Source of the DNA: Halomonas socia
Lineage (GTDB): Bacteria; Pseudomonadota; Gammaproteobacteria; Pseudomonadales; Halomonadaceae
NCBI RefSeq assembly: GCF_010977575.1
Contig: NZ_CP048812.1
Coordinates: forward strand, 2,108,001-2,172,000
DNA length: 64,000 nucleotides
Direction: 5' to 3'
This document shows, piece after piece, positions 36,393 to 44,883 of the stretch. Position numbers and translations under genes: made by a program. Below the pieces are notes generated by a model that saw only the letters and a list, made by a program, of their open reading frames with translations, made no database searches and was not told where the DNA came from. The first letter of the stretch is position 1. The number at the start of each line of letters is the position of its first letter.

Positions 36393-37604
36393 ATGGACCT
36401 GAAAAGCGGTTATCCCTTCTGGGCCGTCAAGAATGGCTTGATGCATGTGTTCCCCAAGCTGAACGAGGATCGACACTGTGACGTGGTGGTCATTGGTGGA
36501 GGCATCACCGGCGCACTGATCGCCGATGAGCTCGCTCGCCATGGCCAGCATGTCGTGGTGGTGGAGCGCCGCGATGTCGGCTGGGGTAGCTCGGCGGCGA
36601 GTACCGCCCTGCTGCAATATGAGATCGATACCCACATGGTCGATCTGGCCCGGCGCTACGGTGAGGACAATGCCGTACTGGCCTATCGCGCCTGTGCCGA
36701 TGCCATCACAGATCTTGCCGCACTGGCCAATCAACTGGGTGATATGGATTTCGGCTACCAGCAGAGCCTTTACTACGCCAGCGGTGACGAGGACGTGGCG
36801 AGCCTGGGGGAGGAGTATGACCTGCGCCGGCAGCATGGCTTCGAGGCCGACTGGCTGACCCGGGCGGATCTCGAGAGTGCATTCGGCATCGAGGCACCGG
36901 GCGCCATCCTGACGCATTTGGCGGCGCGAGTGGACCCCTATCGCATGGCCTATAAGCTGTTCATGCGAGTAACCGAACATGGTGGCCAGGTCTTCGATCG
37001 TACCGAGATCGAGGCAATCGCTGCAGATAGCGACGGCGTGACGCTGAGCACGATGGCGGGGCATACGCTGCGCTGCAGGCAGCTGGTGGTGGCCGCCGGT
37101 TATGAGTCACAGCGCTGGCTGACTCAGTCGGTCGCCGTCAATCGCAGTAGCTATGCCTTCATTACCGATCCCATCGCGCCAGAGGCGCTTGGTCGCCTGG
37201 CCAGTACCATGGTCTGGGAGTCGGCGCGGCCATACCTGTATTTGCGCACTACCGGCGATGGCCGCTTGATGGTCGGTGGCGACGATGACGATGAGGATAT
37301 CCCTTCGCGTCGCGACCGACGGGTCTTCGACAAAGCCCAGGGGCTGGCCGAGAAGGTTGAGTCACTGTTCCCCGAACTGCCCATGGCCCCGACCTTCTCC
37401 TGGGGCGGGACCTTTGCCGAAACCGAGGATGGCCTGCCGTTCTTCGGCCCCCACACGCAATATGGCCCTCGCGTGCATTTCGCCATGGCCTACGGCGGCA
37501 ACGGTATCAGCTACAGCATGATGGGGGCCGGCTTGCTGCGTGCCCTGATCGAAGGATACGACCACCCCCTGGCGGAGCTATTCTCTTTCGCGCGTGTCCG
37601 TTGA
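36393..37604 (+). CDS. FAD-dependent oxidoreductase (DAO family)
   Basis: A 403-residue flavoprotein of the D-amino-acid oxidase/glycine oxidase family. The N-terminal region has DVVVIGGGITGALIADELARHG with the closing VVVERRDVGWGSSAAS, the C-terminal part AYGGNGISYSMMGAGLLR near residue 370. No membrane segment. Such enzymes oxidise amines, amino acids or N-methylated compounds and pass electrons to oxygen or a quinone. The ribosome site is only AAGAGA. It stands with no clear operon partner: a small DUF3008 gene follows after 71 bases. The substrate is not predictable. Confidence 0.88.
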   Translation: MDLKSGYPFWAVKNGLMHVFPKLNEDRHCDVVVIGGGITGALIADELARHGQHVVVVERRDVGWGSSAASTALLQYEIDTHMVDLARRYGEDNAVLAYRACADAITDLAALANQLGDMDFGYQQSLYYASGDEDVASLGEEYDLRRQHGFEADWLTRADLESAFGIEAPGAILTHLAARVDPYRMAYKLFMRVTEHGGQVFDRTEIEAIAADSDGVTLSTMAGHTLRCRQLVVAAGYESQRWLTQSVAVNRSSYAFITDPIAPEALGRLASTMVWESARPYLYLRTTGDGRLMVGGDDDDEDIPSRRDRRVFDKAQGLAEKVESLFPELPMAPTFSWGGTFAETEDGLPFFGPHTQYGPRVHFAMAYGGNGISYSMMGAGLLRALIEGYDHPLAELFSFARVR

Positions 37605-37675
37605 GGGTGAGCAGCCATTCCAGTCATGCATTTTGTCTCAGGCGTAAAGCCGTTATCGATCAGGAGGGTTTGAAT

Positions 37676-37864
37676 ATGCCAGCAATTTCCAAGGCTCAGC
37701 AGAAGGCGGCCGGTGCGGCCCTCGCTGCCAAGCGTGGCGAGACCAAGGTGGGCGAATTGGAGGGCGCTGCCCGCTCGATGTACGACTCGATGAGCGAGGC
37801 CGAGCTGGAGAAGATGGCCTCGACGCCGCGCAAGGGCAAGCCCGAGCACGATGCCGAGAGCTGA
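37676..37864 (+). CDS. DUF3008-family small protein
   Basis: A 62-residue, Lys/Ala/Glu-rich protein beginning MPAISKAQQKAAGAALAAKRG and containing ARSMYDSMSEAELEKMAST and KGKPEH, the pattern of the DUF3008 family. Family members are small, soluble and of unknown role, found across proteobacteria. AGGAGG lies just upstream of the ATG at 37676. The composition suggests a largely helical or disordered, stress-related protein; that is inference. Confidence 0.9.
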   Translation: MPAISKAQQKAAGAALAAKRGETKVGELEGAARSMYDSMSEAELEKMASTPRKGKPEHDAES

Positions 37865-37952
37865 GGCGCGTCTACCATGGCCCACTGACAGGTCAGGCGT
37901 CGTGGATTCTGGCAGACTGGGGAAATACTTCCTCAATCAGCGAGAGACCCCG

Positions 37953-39227
37953 ATGAGCGACGCGACCAAGCCCTGGATCCAACCCATGCCGGATGAGCAG
38001 TTCTCCCTGATGCGCCGCATCCTGGACGCGCCGAGCCCGGTGGGGTTGGAGGGCGCCATGACCTACGGCGTGCTCAAGCCTTACTTCGAGGGCTTTGCGC
38101 CCAAGAGCTGGCAGCTGCACCAGTACAAGGGCCACGCCGGCGTGGTGCTGGATACCCACCCCGGCCGCGACGACATGTTCAAGGTGATGATCATCGGCCA
38201 CGCCGACAAGATCCGCATGCAGGTACGCAGCATCGGTGACGACGGCAAGATCTGGATCAATACCGACTCCTTCCTGCCCACGGTGCTGATCGGCCACGAA
38301 GTCAAGCTGTTCAGCGAGGACCCCAAGGCCCCCGGACAGTACCGGGTGATCCGTGGTGGCACCGTCGAGGCACTGGGCGCCATCCACTTCTCCGACCCGG
38401 CCCAGCGCGATGGCAGCAAAGGCATCAAGAAAGAGCAGATCTACCTCGACCTGCAGATCCACGGCGAGAACAAGAAGCAGCAGGTGCTCAACCTCGGCGT
38501 ACGGCCCGGCGACTCGATCCTGCTCGACCGTCCGATCCGCCCAGGCTTCAGTCCCGACACCTTCTACGGTGCCTACCTGGACAACGGCCTGGGCTGTTTC
38601 GTCACCGCCGAGGTGGCGCGGCTGATGGCCGAAGCCGGTGGCACCCAGCAGGTGCGGGTGATGTTCGCCATCGCCAGCTACGAGGAGATCGGCCGCTTCG
38701 GCAGCCGGGTGCTGGCCGGCGAACTCGAGCCTGATGTGCTGATCGGCGTCGACGTCAATCACGACTACGTCGCCGCGCCGGGCATCGGCGATCGGCGCAT
38801 GCAGCCGCTGGAAATGGGCAAGGGCTTCACCATGTCGGTGGGCGCCATCGCCAGCGAACAGCTCAACCGCATCATCGAGACCGCGGCCAAGGAGCACGAC
38901 ATCCCGCTGCAGCGCGATATCGTCGGCGCAGATACCGGCACCGACGGCATGGCTGGGGTGCTCGCCGCAGTCGACTGCGCGGCGACCTCGATCGGCTTCC
39001 CGATCCGCAACATGCACACCATCTCCGAGACTGGCAACACCCAAGACGTGCTGGCCGCCATCCATGCCCTGACCCATACCCTCAAGGCGCTGGATGCGCT
39101 GTCGGATATCCACCGCGAGTTTCTCGACAACCACCCGCGGCTGGACGAAGCTGGCGCGCTGGCCCACCAGGGGCATGCCAAGCCGGAAGAGGAGAAGCAG
39201 GAAGACACGCAACGGGACAGCAGGTAG
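37953..39227 (+). CDS. M42-family metallopeptidase
   Basis: A 424-residue aminopeptidase-like protein of family M42. The two-metal site is visible in order: HAD in IIGHADKI, the bridging Asp in YLDNGLG, Glu-Glu in SYEEIG, Asp in GVDVNHD and the last His in NMHTISE. It carries a charged, probably disordered C-terminal tail (HAKPEEEKQEDTQRDSR). Such enzymes cut N-terminal residues from peptides in the cytoplasm; a subgroup belongs to the N-acetylglutaminylglutamine amide osmolyte cassette, but the other cassette genes are not present here. The lipoprotein gene follows after 14 bases, so they are likely co-transcribed. Confidence 0.9.
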   Translation: MSDATKPWIQPMPDEQFSLMRRILDAPSPVGLEGAMTYGVLKPYFEGFAPKSWQLHQYKGHAGVVLDTHPGRDDMFKVMIIGHADKIRMQVRSIGDDGKIWINTDSFLPTVLIGHEVKLFSEDPKAPGQYRVIRGGTVEALGAIHFSDPAQRDGSKGIKKEQIYLDLQIHGENKKQQVLNLGVRPGDSILLDRPIRPGFSPDTFYGAYLDNGLGCFVTAEVARLMAEAGGTQQVRVMFAIASYEEIGRFGSRVLAGELEPDVLIGVDVNHDYVAAPGIGDRRMQPLEMGKGFTMSVGAIASEQLNRIIETAAKEHDIPLQRDIVGADTGTDGMAGVLAAVDCAATSIGFPIRNMHTISETGNTQDVLAAIHALTHTLKALDALSDIHREFLDNHPRLDEAGALAHQGHAKPEEEKQEDTQRDSR

Positions 39228-39241
39228 CGCAAGGAGGAGCT

Positions 39242-39871
39242 GTGACGTGGACGTATCGCAGCGCCGTGCTGGCGTTGATGCTGCTATTCGCCGCTGGCTG
39301 CTCCGACTCGTCGCCCGACGCATCGGCGAGCCTGGCACCGCTGACGGTGGATGACGCGGTGATTCATGATGCCGCCGACGATCTGCTGCTCGAGATCGAT
39401 GCCGTACCGGGCAGCATTCGCGTCGACGCCGACAGTGAGTTCGGCGCCGCGCAGCGCTTCGTTGCGGCCGAGCTGTCGCCTGATGAGACCCGCCTGGCGC
39501 TCACCACGCAAGGCGCGGCCCACGGCGCCGGTTGGCTGCTGGCCCTCAATGAAGAGACGCTGCGCCCGGCGGCCTTCCAGTACGGTGGCCAGGTCGAGCC
39601 GGGGCCGTGGCGTGACGATGGCGAGTATGTCGTCTTCGCGTTGGAGGGCCCGGCCCCGAGTCGCAGCCTGGTGGTCGTTGCGGGCGACGCCGCGGGCGAG
39701 ACGGTGGAGGCCAACGCCCACCCGGTGCGCATCCCGGATCACGCCGATGGCGTCCCTCCCGGAAGCGACTATCGTGTCCTCGAGTGGCAGGACGACAGCC
39801 TGCTGTTCGAGGTGGACGGCGAGCGCTACCGGCTCGACCCGGCGAGTGGTGAGGTGAGTCCGGCCGACTAG
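39242..39871 (+). CDS. Lipoprotein of unknown function
   Basis: A 209-residue protein with a lipoprotein signal ending in LLFAAGC (Cys20). It starts with GTG right after AGGAGG. The mature part is acidic, with beta-propeller-like repeats of the type SPDETRLALTT and DDGEYVVFAL, as seen in proteins with WD40- or TolB-like blades, but too short for a full propeller. Acidic composition fits a periplasmic protein of a halophile. I do not recognise the family. It follows the M42 peptidase closely and is convergent with the DUF1499 gene. Confidence 0.75.
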   Translation: MTWTYRSAVLALMLLFAAGCSDSSPDASASLAPLTVDDAVIHDAADDLLLEIDAVPGSIRVDADSEFGAAQRFVAAELSPDETRLALTTQGAAHGAGWLLALNEETLRPAAFQYGGQVEPGPWRDDGEYVVFALEGPAPSRSLVVVAGDAAGETVEANAHPVRIPDHADGVPPGSDYRVLEWQDDSLLFEVDGERYRLDPASGEVSPAD

Positions 39872-39902
39872 CGGTTGCTCCTGGCCGCCGTTTGGGGCGA
39901 CC

Positions 39903-40670
39903 TTATTCGACTCGAGCGCGTAGCGCGGCCAGGTAGTCACGGATGCGCTCGGCATTGGTACCCATATCGCTACGGCCGAGTCGTGACGCCGAGCGCACGT
40001 CCACTCGGGTGCCGCCCTCGACCTCGCTGAGGCGAATCGCCACGTCGTCCCTGAAGCCGAACCAGCGGGTAGTGGCGGTAGCCTCGATGCGGTCACGGCC
40101 GACCTCTGCCAGTTCCCAGCCTTGGTCCAGGGCGGCCGCCTCGGCGGCGCTCAGGGCGTCATCGAGGGTGAGTTCGAGGACGATCGGCTGGATGTCCGGA
40201 TAGGCGTCGCGCTGCTGGCTAGCGGTTCTCTCGCCGGGGTGCTCAACGGCATTGGGCGCGGCTTCCCGTGCAGCGGCCAGTGCCACGAAGGCCGGCGGGT
40301 CGTCCAGGTCGGTGCTGATATCATGGATCGGCGGCACATGCTGGGCGCGCTGCTGGAGCTGGTAGGGTATCCACATCATGCCCGCCACCGCGACGATCAC
40401 CAGCCCGCCTACCAGCGCCGGCTGGGCCCGCTTGCACAGGCTCGCCACCAGCAGCGTCAACAGCCCCATGGCCGCGGCAGCCAAGGCCACATAGGCGCCC
40501 TGGCGCAGCCAGCCGAAGGCGCTGCCCAGATCCAGTAGCCCCACACGATGGGCCGGCCCTGCACCACCCATTATCAATGCCGCGCCGGCTAGCAGCAGCA
40601 GGCTCAACCAGGCCAGCCCGACCGGCCAGCGTCCACCGCGGGGGCGTGGTCGTAGCGTTAGCTTCGACAT
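39903..40670 (-). CDS. DUF1499-family membrane protein
   Basis: A 255-residue protein. Three N-terminal membrane segments (about residues 17-35, 57-75 and 83-103) are followed by a soluble domain starting VPPIHDISTDLDDPPAF, the hallmark of DUF1499, with ATATTRWFGFRDDVAIRL and a final RIRDYLAAL. AGGAGT lies before the ATG. The family is common in proteobacteria and plant chloroplasts; the function is unknown. It is monocistronic, convergent with the lipoprotein gene. Confidence 0.9.
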   Translation of the reverse strand: MSKLTLRPRPRGGRWPVGLAWLSLLLLAGAALIMGGAGPAHRVGLLDLGSAFGWLRQGAYVALAAAAMGLLTLLVASLCKRAQPALVGGLVIVAVAGMMWIPYQLQQRAQHVPPIHDISTDLDDPPAFVALAAAREAAPNAVEHPGERTASQQRDAYPDIQPIVLELTLDDALSAAEAAALDQGWELAEVGRDRIEATATTRWFGFRDDVAIRLSEVEGGTRVDVRSASRLGRSDMGTNAERIRDYLAALRARVE

Positions 40671-40730
40671 GATGACTCCTGGTCATTTCGACTTGTTTCA
40701 CCTAAGCATACTCGTGTCACTTGCCAAATG

Positions 40731-40768
40731 CCGAGCCCCGGATAGATCGCGACCTATCCGGGGCTCGG
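40731..40768 (-). terminator. Long perfect hairpin ending the minus-strand amide operon
   Basis: Perfect 15-base arms (CCGAGCCCCGGATAG and its complement) with an 8-base loop, located 46 bases after the Old Yellow Enzyme stop codon. No T-run. It lies between that operon and the DUF1499 promoter and most likely ends the long minus-strand transcript. Confidence 0.65.
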
Positions 40769-40813
40769 CATGGGGTCATGCGCGTGAGGAGTCTGGCGCA
40801 GCTGGCTAGGTGC

Positions 40814-41980
40814 TCAGAAGATATTCGAACGCTCGTACTGCTTGGGCCACTCGACGTTTTCTGCCTTGAGGGTAGCCGCTGCCCTTAGTGGCCAGGTGGG
40901 GTCGGCCAGCAGCGCGCGGCCCAGAATCACCAGGTCGGCCTGGCCGTTGGCGATCACCGACTCGGCCAGGTCGGGGCTGTGGATCAGGCCCACCGCCCCG
41001 GTGGCGATACCCGCCTGGGTGCGGACTTCCTGGGCCAGGGAGATCTGGTAGCCGGGATGAATGGGAATCTGCTGGCGCGGATCGTTACCGCCGGACGAGC
41101 AGTCGATCAGGTCGACTTGGCCGCCCTCCTTGAGCAGCCTGCCCAGGCGCACGGTATCCTCGAGCGTCCAGCCGCCCTCGACCCAGTCGGTACAGGAGAG
41201 ACGCAGGAACAGCGGCAGCGTATCGGGCCACTCCTCTCTGACCGCACTGATCGATTCAAGCAGGAAGCGAATCCGATTGTCGAACGAGCCGCCGTAGTCG
41301 TCATCACGCCGGTTGCTCAATGGCGACAGGAACTGATGAATGAGATAGCCGTGGGCGCCGTGCAGCTCGAGTGCCTTGAAGCCGGCCTGCCGAGCGCGGC
41401 GGGTGCTCTCCCTGAGGCCGGCCATGGAGTCGTCGATCTGGCTGGGGGTCATGGCGGCGGGGATGCCCCACTGGTGGGCGTAGGGCAGGGCGGAGGCAGA
41501 GACCAGGTCATCCCATCCGCCCTGGGCGGCGCTCAGGGGATGCGAGCCTTCCCATGGGCGCCCCACCGAGGCCTTGCGGCCTGCGTGTCCCAGCTGTATT
41601 CCCGGCACGGCGCCCTGGGCATCGACGAAGGCGGCAATGCGGGCGAGCCGATCGCGCTGCTCATCGTTCCACAGCCCCAGGCAGTTGGGAGTGATGCGGC
41701 CCCGCGGCTCGATATGCACCGCCTCGGTGAACACCCAGCCGGCGCCACCGGTGGCTCGGGCACCCAAGTGCACGAAGTGCCAGTCATTGGAGAGTCCGTC
41801 GTGGCCGGAGTACTGGCACATGGGCGACATCATGATGCGGTTGCGGCCTTCCACCGAGCGGAACCTGGCCGGGCGAAACAGCTGCGGGTTGGGGTCGCGC
41901 TTGAGGATGCGGCGGGCGTTCTCGCCGCCGGAACGGGAGTCGATCACTGCGCTGGCGTTGTCGGGAGCAGGCGTCGTCAT
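40814..41980 (-). CDS. NADH:flavin oxidoreductase, Old Yellow Enzyme (YqjM/XenA type)
   Basis: A 388-residue FMN-dependent ene-reductase. RIMMSPMCQYSGHDGLSNDWH holds the Cys/Tyr pair of the thermophilic-like (YqjM/XenA) class; ELHGAHGYLIHQFLSPLSNRR and DDYGGSFDNRIRFLLE are family signatures, and LGRALLADP lies near the end. It reduces activated C=C bonds with NAD(P)H. AAGGAAG precedes the ATG at 41980; the preceding gene stops 1 base upstream, so it is the last gene of the operon. It may saturate an unsaturated ring or enone intermediate of the compound handled by the amidase and TRAP genes. Confidence 0.92.
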   Translation of the reverse strand: MTTPAPDNASAVIDSRSGGENARRILKRDPNPQLFRPARFRSVEGRNRIMMSPMCQYSGHDGLSNDWHFVHLGARATGGAGWVFTEAVHIEPRGRITPNCLGLWNDEQRDRLARIAAFVDAQGAVPGIQLGHAGRKASVGRPWEGSHPLSAAQGGWDDLVSASALPYAHQWGIPAAMTPSQIDDSMAGLRESTRRARQAGFKALELHGAHGYLIHQFLSPLSNRRDDDYGGSFDNRIRFLLESISAVREEWPDTLPLFLRLSCTDWVEGGWTLEDTVRLGRLLKEGGQVDLIDCSSGGNDPRQQIPIHPGYQISLAQEVRTQAGIATGAVGLIHSPDLAESVIANGQADLVILGRALLADPTWPLRAAATLKAENVEWPKQYERSNIF

Positions 41981-41981
41981 A

Positions 41982-42809
41982 TTATCGGCTTCCTTTGTCA
42001 TAGGATGTGGGGGCGAGGCGGTTGCTGTAAGCGCGCCGAACGCGCCACTGACTGAGCATGAACAGTGCGGCGCTCACTCCCACCGAGGCCAGCAGTGCCA
42101 ACAGGAAGGTGATCAGCGGGGGCAGCGTGCCCGCCAGGATGGCGGTCACCAGAGCGAAGGCCACCAGGCTCAGCATGCCCTGCTGCGCCATGCTCACGGT
42201 GGCGCGGGCGACCTCGACGCCATAGCGCTGGTGAAGGGTCCAGCCGATGGTGAGCAGGCCGATGGGAAAACCCACCAAGAGGCCGGAGAGCAGCGGGCCG
42301 GCATTGGCCGCCAGGGTGGTGGCGATGCTCACCAGCACACCGGCCAGCACGCCGCGCAAGATCAGGTCGAACCAGCCCGAGACGGCGACAACCTTGGGCG
42401 GTGCCAGCCTGAGATAGCGCTTCACGCCCTCGGCCAGCAGCAGCACCACGGCGTACATCAGCACGGCCATGGCCACCCCGCCCGGTAGCTGCGAGAAGAG
42501 TAGTGCCGCAGGGACCCAGCACAGGGTCGCCAGCGCCAGGCTGGCCCTGGCGCCCAGCCGCCTGGCCGAGACCACGAAGCAGATAGTGAATACCAGCGTG
42601 GCGACCAGGGCATGCAGCGTCGAGAGTGCCGCCTCGCGAATGAACGCTGGCGACTGCTCCTGGAGCATGAAAAAGTAGCCGGGCCCCAGCACGATCGGCA
42701 TGCCGGCAATGATGCCACCGAGCCGGGGCCCTAGTTTGCCTACCGCAATGGACACGCCGATGACCACCACGGCGGTGGCCACCAGCTTGATTGCCAGAAC
42801 GATCAGCAT
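41982..42809 (-). CDS. Integral membrane protein of unknown family
   Basis: A 275-residue protein with about nine hydrophobic segments and a basic C-terminus (RVRRAYSNRLAPTSYDKGSR). The two halves look alike in layout: a Gly-rich loop GPRLGGIIAGMPIVLGPGYF in the first and GPLLSGLLVGFPIGLLTIGW in the second, suggesting an inverted repeat as in secondary carriers. The start overlaps the amidase stop (ATGCTGA), so expression is coupled. I do not recognise a named family. A carrier for a pathway intermediate or product is a reasonable inference. Confidence 0.7.
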   Translation of the reverse strand: MLIVLAIKLVATAVVVIGVSIAVGKLGPRLGGIIAGMPIVLGPGYFFMLQEQSPAFIREAALSTLHALVATLVFTICFVVSARRLGARASLALATLCWVPAALLFSQLPGGVAMAVLMYAVVLLLAEGVKRYLRLAPPKVVAVSGWFDLILRGVLAGVLVSIATTLAANAGPLLSGLLVGFPIGLLTIGWTLHQRYGVEVARATVSMAQQGMLSLVAFALVTAILAGTLPPLITFLLALLASVGVSAALFMLSQWRVRRAYSNRLAPTSYDKGSR

Positions 42810-44176
42810 CGCCGTTCCATGGCCGCTTCGATCGCCAGCGCCTGGCGCAACAGGGTGGCATCCTCGCCGTTGCGCCCGATCAGCATCAGCCCGCTGGGCA
42901 GCTCTCCCGGCGCGTGATTGGGCAGCGTGATCGCGCACAGGTCGAGCAGGTTGGCCACCGTCGGGTTGCGCAGGATCAGCAGGTTGAGGCGGGCATAGTC
43001 ATCGTCACTGGCAACCTCTGCATGGCGCGACGGGACCACCGGCACGGTGGGGGCCAACAGGCCATCGAAGTCGGCGAGCCATGCATCGGCCTGACGCTGG
43101 CGTTCGCGCCTGCGCTGCAGCAGCTCGAGGTAGTCCGCCGCGCTCAAGACGGCGCCCTTCTCGATCCGCGAGCGAACCCGCGGGTCGTAGCGCTCGCCAT
43201 GCTCGCCAAGCCATTGGCGGTGCAGATGGTAGCTCTCGGCGGCGGTGAAGCCGCCCCCTTCCATCAGCTCCGGCAGGCTGGCCAGGACCGGCGCCGGGGC
43301 CTCGATGAGCGTGGCGCCAGCGTCGCGCAGCAGCGTCAGGCTGCGGGTAAAGGTGGCTTCCACCGCTGCATCCATGCCGTCGAGCATATAGTCGCCAGGC
43401 ACGACGAAGCGCCGCCCCTTCAAGGGCAGTGCGGTGGCAGGCTGCCAGGGCTGGCCGGCGAGCACTGCATCGAGTCGGGCGCAGCAGGCCACGCTGCGGG
43501 CGATCGGACCGATCGAGTCGAGGCTGTCCGAGAGCGGGAAGGTACCCTGCCGGGGAACGCGGGACTGAGAGGGCTTGAACCCCACCAGCCCGCAGAACGC
43601 GGCGGGGATGCGCACCGAACCGCCGGTGTCGGTACCGATGCCCGCCGCGGCCATGCCCTGGGCCACCGCCACGGCAGACCCCGACGAGGAGCCGCCGGGG
43701 ATGCGCCCCGGGGCGAGTGGGTTGTCGGGGGTGCCGTAGTGGGGGTTGAGTCCCAGCCCGGAGTAGGCGAACTCGGTCATGTTGGTATGCCCGGTCAACA
43801 CCGCCCCCTCGCGGCGAAGGCGGGCGACGATAACGGCATCCCGCTCTGCTGCCGCTTGCCATCCCTGAGAGCCGGCATGGGTGACTTCGCCGGCCACATC
43901 GAACAGTGCCTTGAGGGCAATTGGCAGCCCGGCCAGCTGGCCTGTCGGTACGCCGTCGGCACGCAGCCGGTCGGCCGCCGCCGCCTCGGCGCGGGCAGTG
44001 CGCTCGAAGCGTCGGGTGTAGACCTGGGCCTGGGGATCGTCCCGAGCGTCGGCGTTGTTCAGGCAGGCGTCGAGCAGGTCACTGGCCTGCCATCGACCCT
44101 CTTGCATGCCGTCGAGCAAGGCATCGAGGGTGGCAGAGCGTCCATCCGGCTGACTCAAGGGTGTGGTGTTGCTCAT
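42803..44176 (-). CDS. Amidase (amidase signature family)
   Basis: A 457-residue amidase-signature enzyme with the Ser-cisSer-Lys triad visible: Lys89 in LPIALKALFDV, the cis-Ser in GGSSSGSAVA (161-170) and the nucleophile Ser187 in GTDTGGSVR. The family hydrolyses amides in substrates from small amides to GatA partners; no gatB or gatC lies here, so a catabolic amidase is meant. Its ATG overlaps the DUF2848 stop by 4 bases. It probably opens or deamidates an intermediate imported by the TRAP system. Cytoplasmic. Confidence 0.92.
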   Translation of the reverse strand: MSNTTPLSQPDGRSATLDALLDGMQEGRWQASDLLDACLNNADARDDPQAQVYTRRFERTARAEAAAADRLRADGVPTGQLAGLPIALKALFDVAGEVTHAGSQGWQAAAERDAVIVARLRREGAVLTGHTNMTEFAYSGLGLNPHYGTPDNPLAPGRIPGGSSSGSAVAVAQGMAAAGIGTDTGGSVRIPAAFCGLVGFKPSQSRVPRQGTFPLSDSLDSIGPIARSVACCARLDAVLAGQPWQPATALPLKGRRFVVPGDYMLDGMDAAVEATFTRSLTLLRDAGATLIEAPAPVLASLPELMEGGGFTAAESYHLHRQWLGEHGERYDPRVRSRIEKGAVLSAADYLELLQRRRERQRQADAWLADFDGLLAPTVPVVPSRHAEVASDDDYARLNLLILRNPTVANLLDLCAITLPNHAPGELPSGLMLIGRNGEDATLLRQALAIEAAMERRC

Positions 44177-44850
44177 GCCACCACCTCAAGCGTCTGGACG
44201 GCGTAGCGGTGCTCCAGCTTACGCCCGGTGACGGGATCCTCGAGCACCATACGAAATGCCTCTGAGGCACGCACCCCACCGATCACCGGCAGGGTACCGC
44301 ACAGTATCGCTTGGCCGGGGGCCAGTTGCGGCTGCTCGAGCCCGAAGTGCTGGAGCAGCTCGGCGGGATGCAGCAGCCCCGTCACGGCACCTTGCTGGTA
44401 AAGCACTTCCTTGCCGTCGAAGGTGGCGTAGGCGCTCATCTGCAGCTCATCCCAATGGTCGACCACGCTGTCCAGGCGCCACAGCTGCTGGCTGACGGGC
44501 TTGGCGCAGACCTGCTTGGAGTGTGCCACCGACCAGGCTTCGGCCTCGCGGTCGGTATGATCTGAACCTATTCCCATCAGGGTGCCCTGGGGCGTGCCGA
44601 TCAAGACAATCTCGACTTCTCCGCTTGAGGCCTCGCCGAGTACCTGAATGGCAGCATCAGCGGTGAGCTGGTTGGCCGCTACGCGGTAGAACAGCGGCGT
44701 GGTGGAAGGCGGCGTGACGCCAATCTCCTTGAGTTCCTCGATATGTTCGTCAATGGCGGTCTGCTCACGGCCGGCCCAGCCGGCAATGATCAGCTCCTTG
44801 ACCTCAACATCGATGGGCTGCGCTGCCTCGGATAGATAAAACCTTGTCAT
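44173..44850 (-). CDS. DUF2848-family protein
   Basis: A 225-residue soluble protein. GIGSDHTDREAEAWSVAHSKQVCAKPVSQQLW is the conserved block of DUF2848, with GQAILCGTLPVIGG near the end. This last part recalls fumarylacetoacetate hydrolase-like folds, in which acidic and His residues bind a metal; the GSDHTDR motif could serve such a purpose (inference). GGAGACT lies before the start. DUF2848 genes are often found next to amidase and TRAP genes, as here, but no reaction has been assigned to my knowledge. Confidence 0.85.
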   Translation of the reverse strand: MTRFYLSEAAQPIDVEVKELIIAGWAGREQTAIDEHIEELKEIGVTPPSTTPLFYRVAANQLTADAAIQVLGEASSGEVEIVLIGTPQGTLMGIGSDHTDREAEAWSVAHSKQVCAKPVSQQLWRLDSVVDHWDELQMSAYATFDGKEVLYQQGAVTGLLHPAELLQHFGLEQPQLAPGQAILCGTLPVIGGVRASEAFRMVLEDPVTGRKLEHRYAVQTLEVVA

Positions 44851-44883
44851 TGGAGTCTCCTTGGTTGTCGGTGGTGTGCGGTG

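Noticed and set aside
37893-39338. Long minus-strand open frame opposite the M42 peptidase gene
   Set aside because: It is the antisense shadow of a high-GC gene: the other strand carries all metal ligands of the M42 family and a proper start.
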